The position numbers and the translations under genes were made by a program. Positions 34,003 to 43,211 of a stretch of DNA of 64,000 nt are shown here, piece after piece. The notes under the pieces are model-generated. The model saw nothing but the letters and a program-made list of their open reading frames with translations, had not been told where the DNA came from and did not search any database. Source of the DNA: Terrisporobacter vanillatitrophus (GTDB taxonomy: Bacteria; Bacillota; Clostridia; Peptostreptococcales; Peptostreptococcaceae); assembly GCF_051148895.1 (NCBI RefSeq), contig NZ_CP154625.1:1922001-1986000 (forward strand). Reading direction: 5' to 3'. Within the stretch, counting starts at the first letter, position 1; each line of letters begins with the position of its first letter.

Positions 34003-35924
34003 GTGTGCCCAGCATGGGCAACAACTTGACGGTGAAAGTCCGTTGCGGGCTTGATAGTGGGAACCGCTAGCTAATGGCAAGGGTGTCCATCGTGAGGTGG
34101 AATCTGAAGGAAGCCTACGGCAAAGTCTTGGTCTGAGGAACACGAACTACATATGAGGCTATTGGAAACGGACGAGTTTGCGTAACAAGACAAAGTCCAA
34201 CACTATCCAAAATTTCTAATAGTAAATGTAGCAGATATATGAGATGAAGGTTGTTGCTCTTACCTGGGGAGGTCTGATAGATATATCATTAATAGAGGAT
34301 GAACTTCCTAGATGATAACCTACATAGTGATATGTAATTGAACTATCAGAAGTCAGCAGACGTCATAGTACTATTGACTGCGCAATCAATAGGAAGGACT
34401 GAACATTAAGGAGGTTTTCAACTTTGGATAAATTGAAGAACGTGGATAAAGTGCAGACAACTGAATATTCAGGCTACCGTGTGGAAGTAAAGTTGGAAAC
34501 TGGAAATAAACATGGAGTGCATAGCGTAGCTTCGGTATTACCGAAGGTAGAAATAGAGAACCGTGCAAAAATATCTACTAATAATTTACTCGATAAAATC
34601 TTAGCAAAAGATAATATGTATCGTGCTATGCAACGAGTAATCAAGAATAAAGGTAGTCACGGTGTTGATGGAATAAAGACTGATGAACTTCACGACTATT
34701 GCAAAAAGCACTGGACTACAATGAAATCTAAATTATTAGATGGAACATACAAACCATCACCTGTTAGAAGGGTAGAAATACCTAAACCTAACGGTGGGAC
34801 TAGGATGCTTGGAATTCCAACAGTAGTAGATAGAATGATACAACAAGCAATAGCACAAGCGTTGACATTTGTATATGAACCAATTTTCTCTAATAGTAGT
34901 TATGGTTTTAGACCAAACAGAAGTCAGCATCAAGCAATAAAGAAATCCTTAGAATATATAAATGAAGGATATAAATGGGTAGTAGATATGGATTTAGAGA
35001 AATTCTTTGATAAAGTAAATCATGACATTTTAATTGATAGATTATCAAGACAAATTAAAGATAAAAGAGTATTAGACTTAATAAGGAAATATCTTAAAAG
35101 TGGAATAATGTTAAATGGAGTTATCGTATCAAATGAAGAAGGAACTCCCCAAGGAGGACCATTAAGTCCGCTTCTATCAAATATAATGCTTGATGAGGTT
35201 GATAAAGAATTAGAAAGAAGAGGTCATAAATTCTGTAGATTCGCAGATGACTGTAATATCTACGTTAAAAGTAGAAAAGCAGGGTTAAGAGTTTTAAACA
35301 GTATTAAGAAATTAATTGAAAATGAATTAAAACTTAAAATAAATGAAAAGAAAAGTGCCGTTGACTTAGTTAGTCGCAGAAAATTTCTAGGATTTTCATT
35401 CTATTTTACAAAGGGCGGCGCCCAAATAAGGATACATGAAAGCTCATATAATAAACTAAAATCTAAAGTAATAGAAATTACAAATAGAAATAAAGGAATA
35501 GATATGGGATGGAGAATGTTGAAACTTAATCAACTTATGATAGGTTGGATTAATTACTTTGGCATAGCGAAAGCTAAAGGCAATATACAAAATATTGAAA
35601 AATGGATTAGGCGAAGACTTAGAGCATGTATCTGGAAACAATGGAAATTACCAAGGACGAAGTGTAAGAATCTTGTTAAACTTGGAATGGATAAATATAA
35701 GGCCTACCAATATTCAAATACAAGAAAAGGCTACTGGAGAATATCCGGTAGCCCAATCCTATCAAAAACACTTACAAATAAATACCTAGAAGAAATAGGA
35801 TATATGAGTATTTCCAAGAGATATTTAAAAGTGCATGGAACTTAATGAACCGCCGTGTACCGAACGGTACGCACGGTGGTGTGAGAGGACGCTAAATAAA
35901 ATAATTATTTAGCTCCTACTCGAT
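34003..35924 (+). mobile_element. Group II intron (IIC-like) with reverse transcriptase
   Basis: The 5' end GTGTGCCC (34003) is a standard group II start. The 420 bases before the reverse transcriptase gene are GC-richer than the surroundings and full of short complementary segments, as expected of ribozyme domain I. After the gene come a domain V-like hairpin (about 35847-35880, with CCGTGTACC and its partner) and domain VI with its bulged A, ending CTACTCGAT at 35924. The insertion directly after a terminator is typical of class IIC introns. Exact ends are my reading of the consensus. Confidence 0.87.
34424..35845 (+). CDS. ltrA: Group II intron reverse transcriptase/maturase
   Basis: A 473-residue intron-encoded protein. 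Reverse transcriptase motifs: GFRPNRSQHQA, VDMDLEKFFDKVNHD, TPQGGPLSPLLSN (about 241-253) and FADD (about 271-274, the catalytic Asp pair, with Phe in place of the usual Tyr). The maturase X domain follows (GWINYFGIAK, RTKCKNLVKLG, TRKGYWR). No C-terminal HNH endonuclease is present, consistent with class C. TTG start after AAGGAGG (34408-34414). Its job is splicing the intron and copying it into DNA. Confidence 0.95.
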   Translation: MDKLKNVDKVQTTEYSGYRVEVKLETGNKHGVHSVASVLPKVEIENRAKISTNNLLDKILAKDNMYRAMQRVIKNKGSHGVDGIKTDELHDYCKKHWTTMKSKLLDGTYKPSPVRRVEIPKPNGGTRMLGIPTVVDRMIQQAIAQALTFVYEPIFSNSSYGFRPNRSQHQAIKKSLEYINEGYKWVVDMDLEKFFDKVNHDILIDRLSRQIKDKRVLDLIRKYLKSGIMLNGVIVSNEEGTPQGGPLSPLLSNIMLDEVDKELERRGHKFCRFADDCNIYVKSRKAGLRVLNSIKKLIENELKLKINEKKSAVDLVSRRKFLGFSFYFTKGGAQIRIHESSYNKLKSKVIEITNRNKGIDMGWRMLKLNQLMIGWINYFGIAKAKGNIQNIEKWIRRRLRACIWKQWKLPRTKCKNLVKLGMDKYKAYQYSNTRKGYWRISGSPILSKTLTNKYLEEIGYMSISKRYLKVHGT

Positions 35925-35948
35925 TACGAAATTTTAGTGATTTAATAC

Positions 35949-36024
35949 AATTACGAATTATTATTTATTTTAAATAAAATATATTCGTAATTATGTTGAC
36001 ATTATGATTTTTATATTTTAAAAT
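35949..36024 (+). promoter_or_regulatory. PurBox-like operator pair and promoter of the purine permease gene
   Basis: AATTACGAATTATT (35949-35962) and, inverted, AATTACGAATATAT (35992-35979) are separated by exactly 16 bases. Inverted PurBoxes with CGAA cores and about 16-base spacing are the layout of PurR sites in Bacillus. TTGACA follows (35996-36001) with TAAAAT (36019-36024) 17 bases on. PurR control of the permease is therefore likely, by inference. No purine riboswitch aptamer is visible. Confidence 0.6.
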
Positions 36025-36152
36025 TATACTTGTAAAATGGTATTATATGGAAATGAATTATTGTTATTTATATAATTATCAATTTCATATGAATATCAGA
36101 ATATAAAATTTCGAGATTAATTTATTAGTAAATTACGGAGGTGTTTTGAGTA

Positions 36153-37529
36153 ATGCAAGTGGCAAAACAGGAATCGAATACTATGACAAAATTATTCCCT
36201 ATTCTTGAAAATCAGGGAGTAGATATGAAAAAAGAGATAATGGCAGGGGTTACAACATTTTTAACTATGGCATACATTATAGCTGTCAACCCAAGTATAT
36301 TATCACAAGCGGGTATGCCTGCAGGAGCATTGGTAACAGGAACATGTTTAGCGGCAGCAATAGGATGTTTTATAATGGGGATTATTGCAAATTTACCATT
36401 CGCCTTAGCATCTGGAATGGGTCTTAATGCATATTTTACCTACACAGTAGTTTTAGGTATGGGAGTATCTTGGGAAGTTGCTTTAACTGCAGTATTTGTT
36501 GAAGGTATTATTTTCATATTTTTATCATTATTTAAAGTACGTGAAGCAGTAGTAAATGCAATTCCAGTAAATATGAAATTGGCAGTATCTGGAGGTATAG
36601 GTTTATTCATAGCAATTATAGGTTTTATTAACTGTGGTCTTGTTGTGAATAGTGATGCTACATTAATTTCTATGGGACATTTTACTGCCCCAGTTTTAAT
36701 AAGTTGTGTTGGAATTGTAATAATAGCAGTATTATCCAAAAGAAATGTTAAAGGTTCAATACTAATAGGTATAGTAGCTTGTTCATTGATTGCTTGGGGA
36801 TATGCTCTATCTAATCCATCAGCTGCTGCAGACCTAGGAATATATTTACCAAATGGAATATTTAAATTTGAAAGTCCATTGCCAATAGCAGGTAAGCTAG
36901 ATTTTAGATATGCTACAAATCCTGCAAATTTAACTAACTTTATTTTAGTAATTTGTACTTTCTTATTTGTTGATTTTTTTGATACAGTAGGTACTATAGT
37001 TGGTGTTGCTTCTAAAGCAAATATGATAGATGAAGATGGAAATGTACCTCATGTTGGTAGAGCCTTACTTGCAGATGCATTTGCAACAACTATAGGTGCA
37101 GGACTTGGAGTTTCAACAGTTACTACTTATGTTGAAAGTTCAACAGGTGTAATTGAAGGTGGTAGAACAGGATATACTGCCATAACAGTAGGTGTATTAT
37201 TTATTGTAGCTATGTTTTTCTCACCAATATTTATAGCAATACCATCATGCGCTACTTCACCAGCTTTAATATATGTTGGATATTTAATGCTTAGTGCAGT
37301 GAAAGATATAGATTTTTCTGATATTACAGAAGGTGTTCCAGCGTTCATAACAATAGGAGCTATGGCATTTACTTATTCAATAGGTGATGGTTTAACACTT
37401 GGTGTTTTATCATATGTAGTGATTAATGTGTTATACAATTTAATTACACCAAAAGAAGAAAGAAAAAAAGTTTCGGTAATAATGGTAGTACTTGCAGTAT
37501 TATTTGTTTTAAAACTTATTTACTTATAA
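36153..37529 (+). CDS. NCS2-family purine permease (AzgA/PbuG type)
   Basis: A 458-residue membrane transporter with about 12-14 membrane segments. MKKEIMAGVTTFLTMAYIIAVNPSIL at the N-terminus, ALASGMGLNAYFTY, FVDFFDTVGTIVGVA and STVTTYVESSTGVIEGGRTG are the hallmarks of AzgA-like hypoxanthine/guanine permeases. It imports purine bases with protons. PurBox-like sites precede its promoter. GGAGG ribosome site; own terminator. Confidence 0.92.
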   Translation: MQVAKQESNTMTKLFPILENQGVDMKKEIMAGVTTFLTMAYIIAVNPSILSQAGMPAGALVTGTCLAAAIGCFIMGIIANLPFALASGMGLNAYFTYTVVLGMGVSWEVALTAVFVEGIIFIFLSLFKVREAVVNAIPVNMKLAVSGGIGLFIAIIGFINCGLVVNSDATLISMGHFTAPVLISCVGIVIIAVLSKRNVKGSILIGIVACSLIAWGYALSNPSAAADLGIYLPNGIFKFESPLPIAGKLDFRYATNPANLTNFILVICTFLFVDFFDTVGTIVGVASKANMIDEDGNVPHVGRALLADAFATTIGAGLGVSTVTTYVESSTGVIEGGRTGYTAITVGVLFIVAMFFSPIFIAIPSCATSPALIYVGYLMLSAVKDIDFSDITEGVPAFITIGAMAFTYSIGDGLTLGVLSYVVINVLYNLITPKEERKKVSVIMVVLAVLFVLKLIYL

Positions 37530-37541
37530 TATAAATAAAAG

Positions 37542-37571
37542 AGAAGTTAGTTGAAAAACTAATTTCTTTTT
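37542..37571 (+). terminator. Intrinsic terminator
   Basis: 11-base arms (37542-37552 and 37557-37567, one G-U) around GAAA, then TTTT. Confidence 0.85.
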
Positions 37572-37622
37572 ATTTATTGAATTTTAATATTAAATAATAA
37601 AAATGTAATATATATGAGTATA

Positions 37623-37732
37623 TTGACAATATAATTCACTATATATACACTTAAATTAATGGGTATTCCTAACTATTGTATAGTTATAATGCCCATTATT
37701 TATTAAATAATAGTTGTCTACGCAACTATTAT
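37623..37732 (+). promoter_or_regulatory. Promoter and repeated palindromic operator of the MATE gene
   Basis: TTGACA (37623-37628) and TACACT (37646-37651) are 17 bases apart. Downstream, 10-base perfect arms ATAATAGTTG (37707-37716) and CAACTATTAT (37723-37732) lie just before the ribosome site. The smaller inverted pair AACTAT/ATAGTT is at 37671-37685. A repressor or regulatory RNA hairpin is likely; which one is not evident. Confidence 0.5.
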
Positions 37733-37757
37733 AACTATGAAGGGGGAGATTAGATAT

Positions 37758-39188
37758 ATGTCTAGTGAAAATATAATTAAAGAAAATAAAATGGGAATTA
37801 TGCCTATAAATAAATTAATTATAACAATATCACTTCCAATGATTATATCCATGTTGGTTCAAGCATTATATAATGTTGTAGATAGTATTTTTGTATCTCA
37901 AATTAGTGAAAATGCTTTAGCCTCAGTATCTCTAGCATTTCCAGTACAAAATTTTATGATAGCTGTTGGAGTAGGAACAGGAGTAGGTATAAATGCACTA
38001 CTTTCTAGATCTTTAGGTGAAAAAAAGTTTGAAGAAGCGAATAAGGCAGCAAATAATGGAATATTCTTGGCAGTTTTAAGTTATTTTGTGTTTTTTGTTG
38101 TGGGGATATTATTTAGCAAATCTTTTTTTCAGTGGCAAACAGATATAAAAGAAATTGTAGAAGGTGGTTATGACTATTTAATTATTTGTACTACTTGTTC
38201 TTTCGGTTTATATGGTCAATTAGTATTTGAAAAGCTGATGCAGTCTACAGGAAAAACAATATATTCAATGATGACTCAGGTAACTGGAGCTATAATAAAT
38301 ATAATATTAGATCCTATACTAATTTTCGGATTGTTTGGATTTCCTAAAATGGGTATAACTGGAGCAGCCATTGCTACTGTAATAGGTCAAGTTAGTGGAA
38401 TGAGTTTAGGTATTTATCTAAATAGTACAAAAAATAAAGAGATTAAAGTTAAAATTAAAGGTTTCAGGCCTAATTTAAAGACAATAAAAGATATTTATTC
38501 AGTAGGTATACCATCAATTATAATGGCATCTATAGGATCAATTATGACATTTGGTATAAATAAAATTTTACTTGTATTCACTTCTACAGCAACTGCAGTA
38601 TTTGGGGTATACTTCAAATTACAAAGTTTTATATTTATGCCTGTACTTGGTATTAATAATGGAATGGTTCCCATTGTATCCTATAATTATGGTGCTAAGC
38701 ATAAAGATAGGTTGATGGAAACTGTAAAAATAAGTATTATTTACGCAATAATAATAATGATTATTGGTTTATGTATATTTCAAATTTTTCCAAAACAATT
38801 ATTAAATTTATTTAGTGCATCAGAAGAAATGATAAATATTGGTATTCCAGCTCTTAGAATAATTAGCCTTAGTTTTTTATTTGCAGGATACTGCATAGTT
38901 GTATCTTCCATGTTTCAAGCTCTTGGTAATGGAGTGATGAGTTTAATTGTATCAATAGGAAGACAGTTAGTTGTACTACTTCCTGTAGCATTTTTACTAT
39001 CTAAAACTAATAATCTAAATCTTGTGTGGTGGGCTTTTCCTATTGCGGAGTTAGCTTCTGTATGTTTAAGTATTATAGGATTTAAATATGTATACAAAAA
39101 GGAAATACTTCCATTAGTAAAAAGTGAAGAAAATTTAAATAAGGAAAATAATAAAGTTAAAATTATAGAATGTACAAATGAAAATTAA
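37758..39188 (+). CDS. MATE-family multidrug/cation efflux transporter
   Basis: A 476-residue protein with 12 membrane helices in two similar halves. SLPMIISMLVQALYNVVDSIFVSQI at the start of half one and PVLGINNGMVPIVSYNYGAKHKDR in half two are typical MATE motifs. It exports drugs or cationic compounds in exchange for Na+ or H+. I start it at 37758, since AAGGGGGAGA lies at the right distance; an in-frame ATG at 37737 precedes that site. The upstream inverted repeats suggest regulated expression. Confidence 0.92.
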   Translation: MSSENIIKENKMGIMPINKLIITISLPMIISMLVQALYNVVDSIFVSQISENALASVSLAFPVQNFMIAVGVGTGVGINALLSRSLGEKKFEEANKAANNGIFLAVLSYFVFFVVGILFSKSFFQWQTDIKEIVEGGYDYLIICTTCSFGLYGQLVFEKLMQSTGKTIYSMMTQVTGAIINIILDPILIFGLFGFPKMGITGAAIATVIGQVSGMSLGIYLNSTKNKEIKVKIKGFRPNLKTIKDIYSVGIPSIIMASIGSIMTFGINKILLVFTSTATAVFGVYFKLQSFIFMPVLGINNGMVPIVSYNYGAKHKDRLMETVKISIIYAIIIMIIGLCIFQIFPKQLLNLFSASEEMINIGIPALRIISLSFLFAGYCIVVSSMFQALGNGVMSLIVSIGRQLVVLLPVAFLLSKTNNLNLVWWAFPIAELASVCLSIIGFKYVYKKEILPLVKSEENLNKENNKVKIIECTNEN

Positions 39189-39197
39189 GATTTAAAT

Positions 39198-39232
39198 GAG
39201 TAGTAATATTTTTATATTATTGCTCTTTTTTT
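39198..39232 (+). terminator. Intrinsic terminator
   Basis: 12-base arms (39198-39209 and 39214-39225, two G-U) followed by a run of T. Confidence 0.85.
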
Positions 39233-39430
39233 AATTACAAGAAGGTTATATATAATAGATTAACATGCTTAAAAACAATTTCTAAGGGTAATTTTAATTT
39301 ATATGTGAGATATTGTGGTATAATAAGTATGGAAAAGTTCAAATAGAACATATTTATAATATCTTAATTTAATAATTAAAGTATATTAATTGTATATATT
39401 ACTAGAAATATATAAAATAAAGGAGACAAA

Positions 39431-40669
39431 ATGAGAGAAGTAGAATTATTAGCCCCCGCTGGTGATTTAGAAAAACTAAAAATAGCTTTTGAATATGGAG
39501 CAGATGCTGTTTACATAGGTGGAGAAATTTTTGGTATGAGGTCAGCAGCAAAAAACTTCACTAAAGAGAATATGATAGAAGGTGTGAACTTTGCACACGA
39601 AAAAGGTAAAAAAGTTTTTGTAACTTGTAACATAATACCAAGAAGTGAAGACTTACAAGTACTTAGAGACTACTTATTAGAGTTAGAAGAAATAGGAGTG
39701 GATGCTGTAATAGTATCAGATCCTGGTGTATTCAAAATAGTAAAAGAAACTATACCTAACATGGAAATTCATATAAGTACTCAAGCAAGTACAACAAACT
39801 ATGTTGCTGCAAACTTTTGGTATAATAAAGGTGCTCAAAGAATAGTAACAGCAAGAGAGTTGTCTTTTGAGGAAACAAAAGAAATAAGAGAACATATTCC
39901 AGAGGATATGGATATAGAGGCTTTTGTTCATGGTGCAATGTGTATGTCTTATTCAGGAAAATGTACAATAAGCAACTATACAACAGGAAGAGATGCAAAC
40001 AAAGGATCATGTGCTCAATCTTGTAGATGGAAATATACTTTAATGGAAGAAAATAAGGGTGAATATACTCCTGTTGTAGAAGATATTGATCCAGAATTCT
40101 TCTTCAATACAAAAGACTTATGTATGATAAAATATATACCGCAAATTTTTGAAAGTGGAATAACTTCATTAAAAATAGAAGGAAGAATGAAAACAGCATA
40201 TTACGTAGCAACAACAGTTAGAGCTTATAGAATGGCAATAGATGAGTATTATAAAGATCCAGAAAACTGGGAATTTAATCCTATTTGGCTGGAAGAACTA
40301 AAAAAAGGAAGTCATAGAGATTATTCTACTGGATTCTTCTTAAACAGACCTGATGAAAATTCTAATAACTATGAATCAGCTTCTTATATAAGAAATTATG
40401 ATTTTATAGGATTAGTTAAAGATTATGATGAAGAAACTGGGTTATATATAGTTGAGCAGAGAAATAAAATGTATGTGGGAGATAAAATTGAAGTTATAGG
40501 GCCTTTCAAAGATACAATGTTTACTACAATAGAAGAAATGTATGATGAAGAAGGTAACCCAATAGAGTCAGCCCCTCATGCAAGACAAATAGTGAAAATG
40601 AAAGTTGGAATAAAGTTAGAGAAAAATTATATATTAAGAAAACCTATAGAAAAAACAAGAATATTATAG
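39431..40669 (+). CDS. U32-family protein (TrhP/YrrO-like tRNA hydroxylation factor)
   Basis: A 412-residue protein. LLAPAGDLEKLKIAFEYGADAVYIGG at the start and the U32 signature EAFVHGAMCMSYSGKC (163-178) are diagnostic. Cys171, 178, 194 and 198 could hold an Fe-S cluster. Although labelled peptidases, members of this subgroup are known to be needed for 5-hydroxyuridine formation at the tRNA wobble base, using prephenate. The length and the C-terminal beta domain match the TrhP type better than the collagenase type. AAAGGAGACAAA precedes the start; the next gene follows by 27 bases. Confidence 0.88.
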   Translation: MREVELLAPAGDLEKLKIAFEYGADAVYIGGEIFGMRSAAKNFTKENMIEGVNFAHEKGKKVFVTCNIIPRSEDLQVLRDYLLELEEIGVDAVIVSDPGVFKIVKETIPNMEIHISTQASTTNYVAANFWYNKGAQRIVTARELSFEETKEIREHIPEDMDIEAFVHGAMCMSYSGKCTISNYTTGRDANKGSCAQSCRWKYTLMEENKGEYTPVVEDIDPEFFFNTKDLCMIKYIPQIFESGITSLKIEGRMKTAYYVATTVRAYRMAIDEYYKDPENWEFNPIWLEELKKGSHRDYSTGFFLNRPDENSNNYESASYIRNYDFIGLVKDYDEETGLYIVEQRNKMYVGDKIEVIGPFKDTMFTTIEEMYDEEGNPIESAPHARQIVKMKVGIKLEKNYILRKPIEKTRIL

Positions 40670-40696
40670 ATATATATTAAGGAAGTGAGAGTATAA

Positions 40697-41563
40697 ATGA
40701 TTATAGGAAGAAATGATAAATGCTGGTGTGGTAGTGGTGAAAAATATAAAAAGTGCCATATGAGTTTTGATGAAAAATTAAAAGAATTTAAGTCAAAAGG
40801 TTATGAGGTTCCACATAGAAGTTTAATAAAGACTCCCCAGCAAATAGAAAAAATAAAAGAAAGTGCTAAGATAAACAATGAAATTTTAGATTTGGTTGGG
40901 CAAAAAATTAAATCAGGGATGACTACTGAAGAAGTTAACCAAATAGTGCATGACTATACAATATCACAAGGAGCTACACCAGCGCCACTTGGATATGGTG
41001 GATTCCCTAAAAGTTGCTGTACATCAGTGAATAATCAAATATGTCATGGTATACCAGATAATTATGTTTTAAAAGATGGTGACATAATAAATGTTGATGT
41101 TTCTACTATATTAAATGGGTATTATTCAGATGCATCTAGAATGTATATGATAGGTGAAGTTTCTGAAAATGCTAAAAAATTAGTAGAAGTAACGAGGGAG
41201 TGTATGATAAAAGGTATAGAAGCTGTTAAACCTTGGACTAGACTGGGAAATGTTGCATATACAATAGAACAACATGCAAAAGAAAATGGTTATTCTGTAG
41301 TTAGAGAATTTGGTGGTCATGGTATAGGTTTAGAGTTCCATGAAGATCCATTTGTATTCCACTATGGAACTAGAAATGAAGGAATGCTTATGGTGCCTGG
41401 TATGATATTTACCATAGAGCCAATGATAAACGAAGGACATCATGATTTATATATAGATGCAGAAAATGAATGGACATCTTACACAGATGACGGAAAGCTA
41501 TCTGCACAATGGGAGAATATGATACTAGTAACTGAAGATGGATATGAGATTTTAGCATATTAA
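40697..41563 (+). CDS. map: Methionine aminopeptidase with N-terminal SEC-C zinc motif
   Basis: A 288-residue enzyme that removes the initiator Met from nascent proteins. An N-terminal SEC-C motif (Cys9, Cys11, Cys20, His21) binds zinc and probably docks the ribosome, as in SecA. The peptidase part has the two-metal ligands in VDVSTILNGYYSDASR (two Asp), GGHGIG (His), FTIEP (Glu) and AQWEN (Glu). This fused form is common in clostridia. Probably co-transcribed with the U32 gene. Confidence 0.95.
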   Translation: MIIGRNDKCWCGSGEKYKKCHMSFDEKLKEFKSKGYEVPHRSLIKTPQQIEKIKESAKINNEILDLVGQKIKSGMTTEEVNQIVHDYTISQGATPAPLGYGGFPKSCCTSVNNQICHGIPDNYVLKDGDIINVDVSTILNGYYSDASRMYMIGEVSENAKKLVEVTRECMIKGIEAVKPWTRLGNVAYTIEQHAKENGYSVVREFGGHGIGLEFHEDPFVFHYGTRNEGMLMVPGMIFTIEPMINEGHHDLYIDAENEWTSYTDDGKLSAQWENMILVTEDGYEILAY

Positions 41564-41565
41564 TG

Positions 41566-41597
41566 AAAAGAACACCTAAAAAGGTGTTCTTTTTTAT
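41566..41597 (+). terminator. Intrinsic terminator
   Basis: 12-base perfect arms (41566-41577 and 41582-41593), T-run to 41595. Confidence 0.9.
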
Positions 41598-41752
41598 ATC
41601 CTAAATAATTAAATATTATAATTATGACGAAGAATATTTAATTATAAAACGAATTAAATAAATGTAAAAATAAATAATATATAATAAATACGTTTTGACG
41701 TTAATAAAAGTTAATATATTTACAAAATATAACTGACTTCAGGAGGGAAAAT

Positions 41753-42697
41753 ATGAAAAAGAATAAAGTAGTTATAGTTGGAGCAGGTATGGTAGGTATG
41801 AGTTATGCCTACTCAATGCTAAACCAAGGAACATGTGAAGAGTTGGTTTTAATAGATATAGATAAAAATAGAACTGTTGGCGAAGCTTTAGATTTAAATC
41901 ATGGATTAAGTTATGCACCTAGGGAAATGAAAATTTATTCAGGTGACTATAGTGATTGTAGTGATGCTAATATAATTTGTATAACAGCAGGAGCCACTCA
42001 AGTACCAGGAGAAACAAGACTTGACTTATTACATAAAAACACTAAAATAATGAAATCAATAGTTGAAGAAATAAAAAAGACTAGTTTTGATGGAATAATT
42101 ATAGTTGCATCAAATCCGGTAGATATTATGACTTATGTTGTTTGGAAAGCATCAGGATATGATAAAACAAAAGTAATGGGATCGGGAACTACACTGGATA
42201 CAGCAAGACTTAGATTTGGCTTAGGTGAAAGACTGGAGGTTGCTCCAAAATCTATACATGCTTATGTAATGGGAGAACATGGAGACTCTCAATTTGTAGC
42301 ATGGAGTTATGCATTGATGGGAGTTCAGCCAATATATCAAGTAGCTTCTAAAAATGATTCAAAGGTCAAATTTGAAGATTTAGAGCTAATAGAAGATGAA
42401 GTACGAAATATAGCCTATAAAATAGTAGATTGTAAAAAATCTACTTATTATGGAATAGGTATGGCTTTAGCTAGAATTACACAAGCCATACTACAAAATG
42501 AAAATAGTATATTAACAGTATCTTCTTACTTGGACGATAAATATGGACATGATGATGTGTTTATATCTGTTCCAAGTGTTGTAAATGAAACTGGTGTTAG
42601 AGAAGTAATAGAACTTCCTTTAGACAAAGAAGAAAAGGCTAAGCTTGATGATTCAATAGAAATAATGAAAGAAAATATAGCAAAATTAAATATATAA
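41753..42697 (+). CDS. ldh: L-lactate dehydrogenase
   Basis: A 314-residue NAD-dependent dehydrogenase that reduces pyruvate to lactate. The Rossmann motif VGAGMVGMSYAY (9-20), substrate loop VPGETR with Arg89, Gln83 (Arg in malate dehydrogenases, so lactate is favoured), Arg152 in LDTARLRF and catalytic His176 in GEHGDSQF are all present. GGAGGGAAAAT ribosome site. Single-gene unit with its own terminator. Confidence 0.94.
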   Translation: MKKNKVVIVGAGMVGMSYAYSMLNQGTCEELVLIDIDKNRTVGEALDLNHGLSYAPREMKIYSGDYSDCSDANIICITAGATQVPGETRLDLLHKNTKIMKSIVEEIKKTSFDGIIIVASNPVDIMTYVVWKASGYDKTKVMGSGTTLDTARLRFGLGERLEVAPKSIHAYVMGEHGDSQFVAWSYALMGVQPIYQVASKNDSKVKFEDLELIEDEVRNIAYKIVDCKKSTYYGIGMALARITQAILQNENSILTVSSYLDDKYGHDDVFISVPSVVNETGVREVIELPLDKEEKAKLDDSIEIMKENIAKLNI

Positions 42698-42698
42698 T

Positions 42699-42726
42699 AA
42701 AAAAGATACTTTTAAGTATCTTTTTT
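42699..42726 (+). terminator. Intrinsic terminator
   Basis: 13-base perfect arms (42699-42711 and 42714-42726), ending in six T. Confidence 0.88.
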
Positions 42727-42841
42727 ATTATAATGTTGAAGTAGTAATTAATACATACAAAGTACATGGTTAATTCATACATAATTCATATGCATTTGAT
42801 AATATTTTATTGTAGAAAAAACTTAAAAAGGAGATATTTAA

Positions 42842-43153
42842 ATGAAAAAAGGAAATAAAAAAGCTATTATACCAATAGTATTATATGTGGTTGCTGCTCT
42901 TATAGTAGTGTATTCTATATTTACAATATATACTTCATATACTTACATATCTAATCTTGTGGCTACAGGTAGTATAGTTATAAAAAATCAATTATCAGAC
43001 GTAATAAGTTATTATGTGAGTACATCTATGCCTTATGTATTTTATGCAATAGTAGTTTGGGCAATAGGATATATTATAAATAAATTAAATAACTTAAGTC
43101 CTTCTACTATTAATAAAGAAGATGATAAATCAGAAGAAGAAAAAATAGACTAA
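42842..43153 (+). CDS. Small membrane protein of unknown function
   Basis: A 103-residue protein with two membrane segments (about 10-32 and 55-80) and an acidic Glu/Asp-rich C-terminal tail. A basic MKKGNKKA start places the N-terminus in the cytoplasm. AAAAAGGAGATATTTAA is a strong ribosome site. It forms a single-gene unit and no family is recognised. Confidence 0.7.
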   Translation: MKKGNKKAIIPIVLYVVAALIVVYSIFTIYTSYTYISNLVATGSIVIKNQLSDVISYYVSTSMPYVFYAIVVWAIGYIINKLNNLSPSTINKEDDKSEEEKID

Positions 43154-43158
43154 AAACA

Positions 43159-43198
43159 AAAATAGCTATCACATTAAATTTGTGAATAGCTATTTTTT
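43159..43198. terminator. Intrinsic terminator, bidirectional
   Basis: AAAATAGCTAT pairs with ATAGCTATTTT across an inner ACA/TGT stem (43159-43197). It lies between converging genes. Confidence 0.75.
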
Positions 43199-43211
43199 AC
43201 TTACTAAGATA

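Noticed and set aside
36025..36152. Purine riboswitch before the NCS2 permease
   Set aside because: The conserved junction and loop bases of the purine aptamer are absent; PurBox-like DNA sites are present instead.
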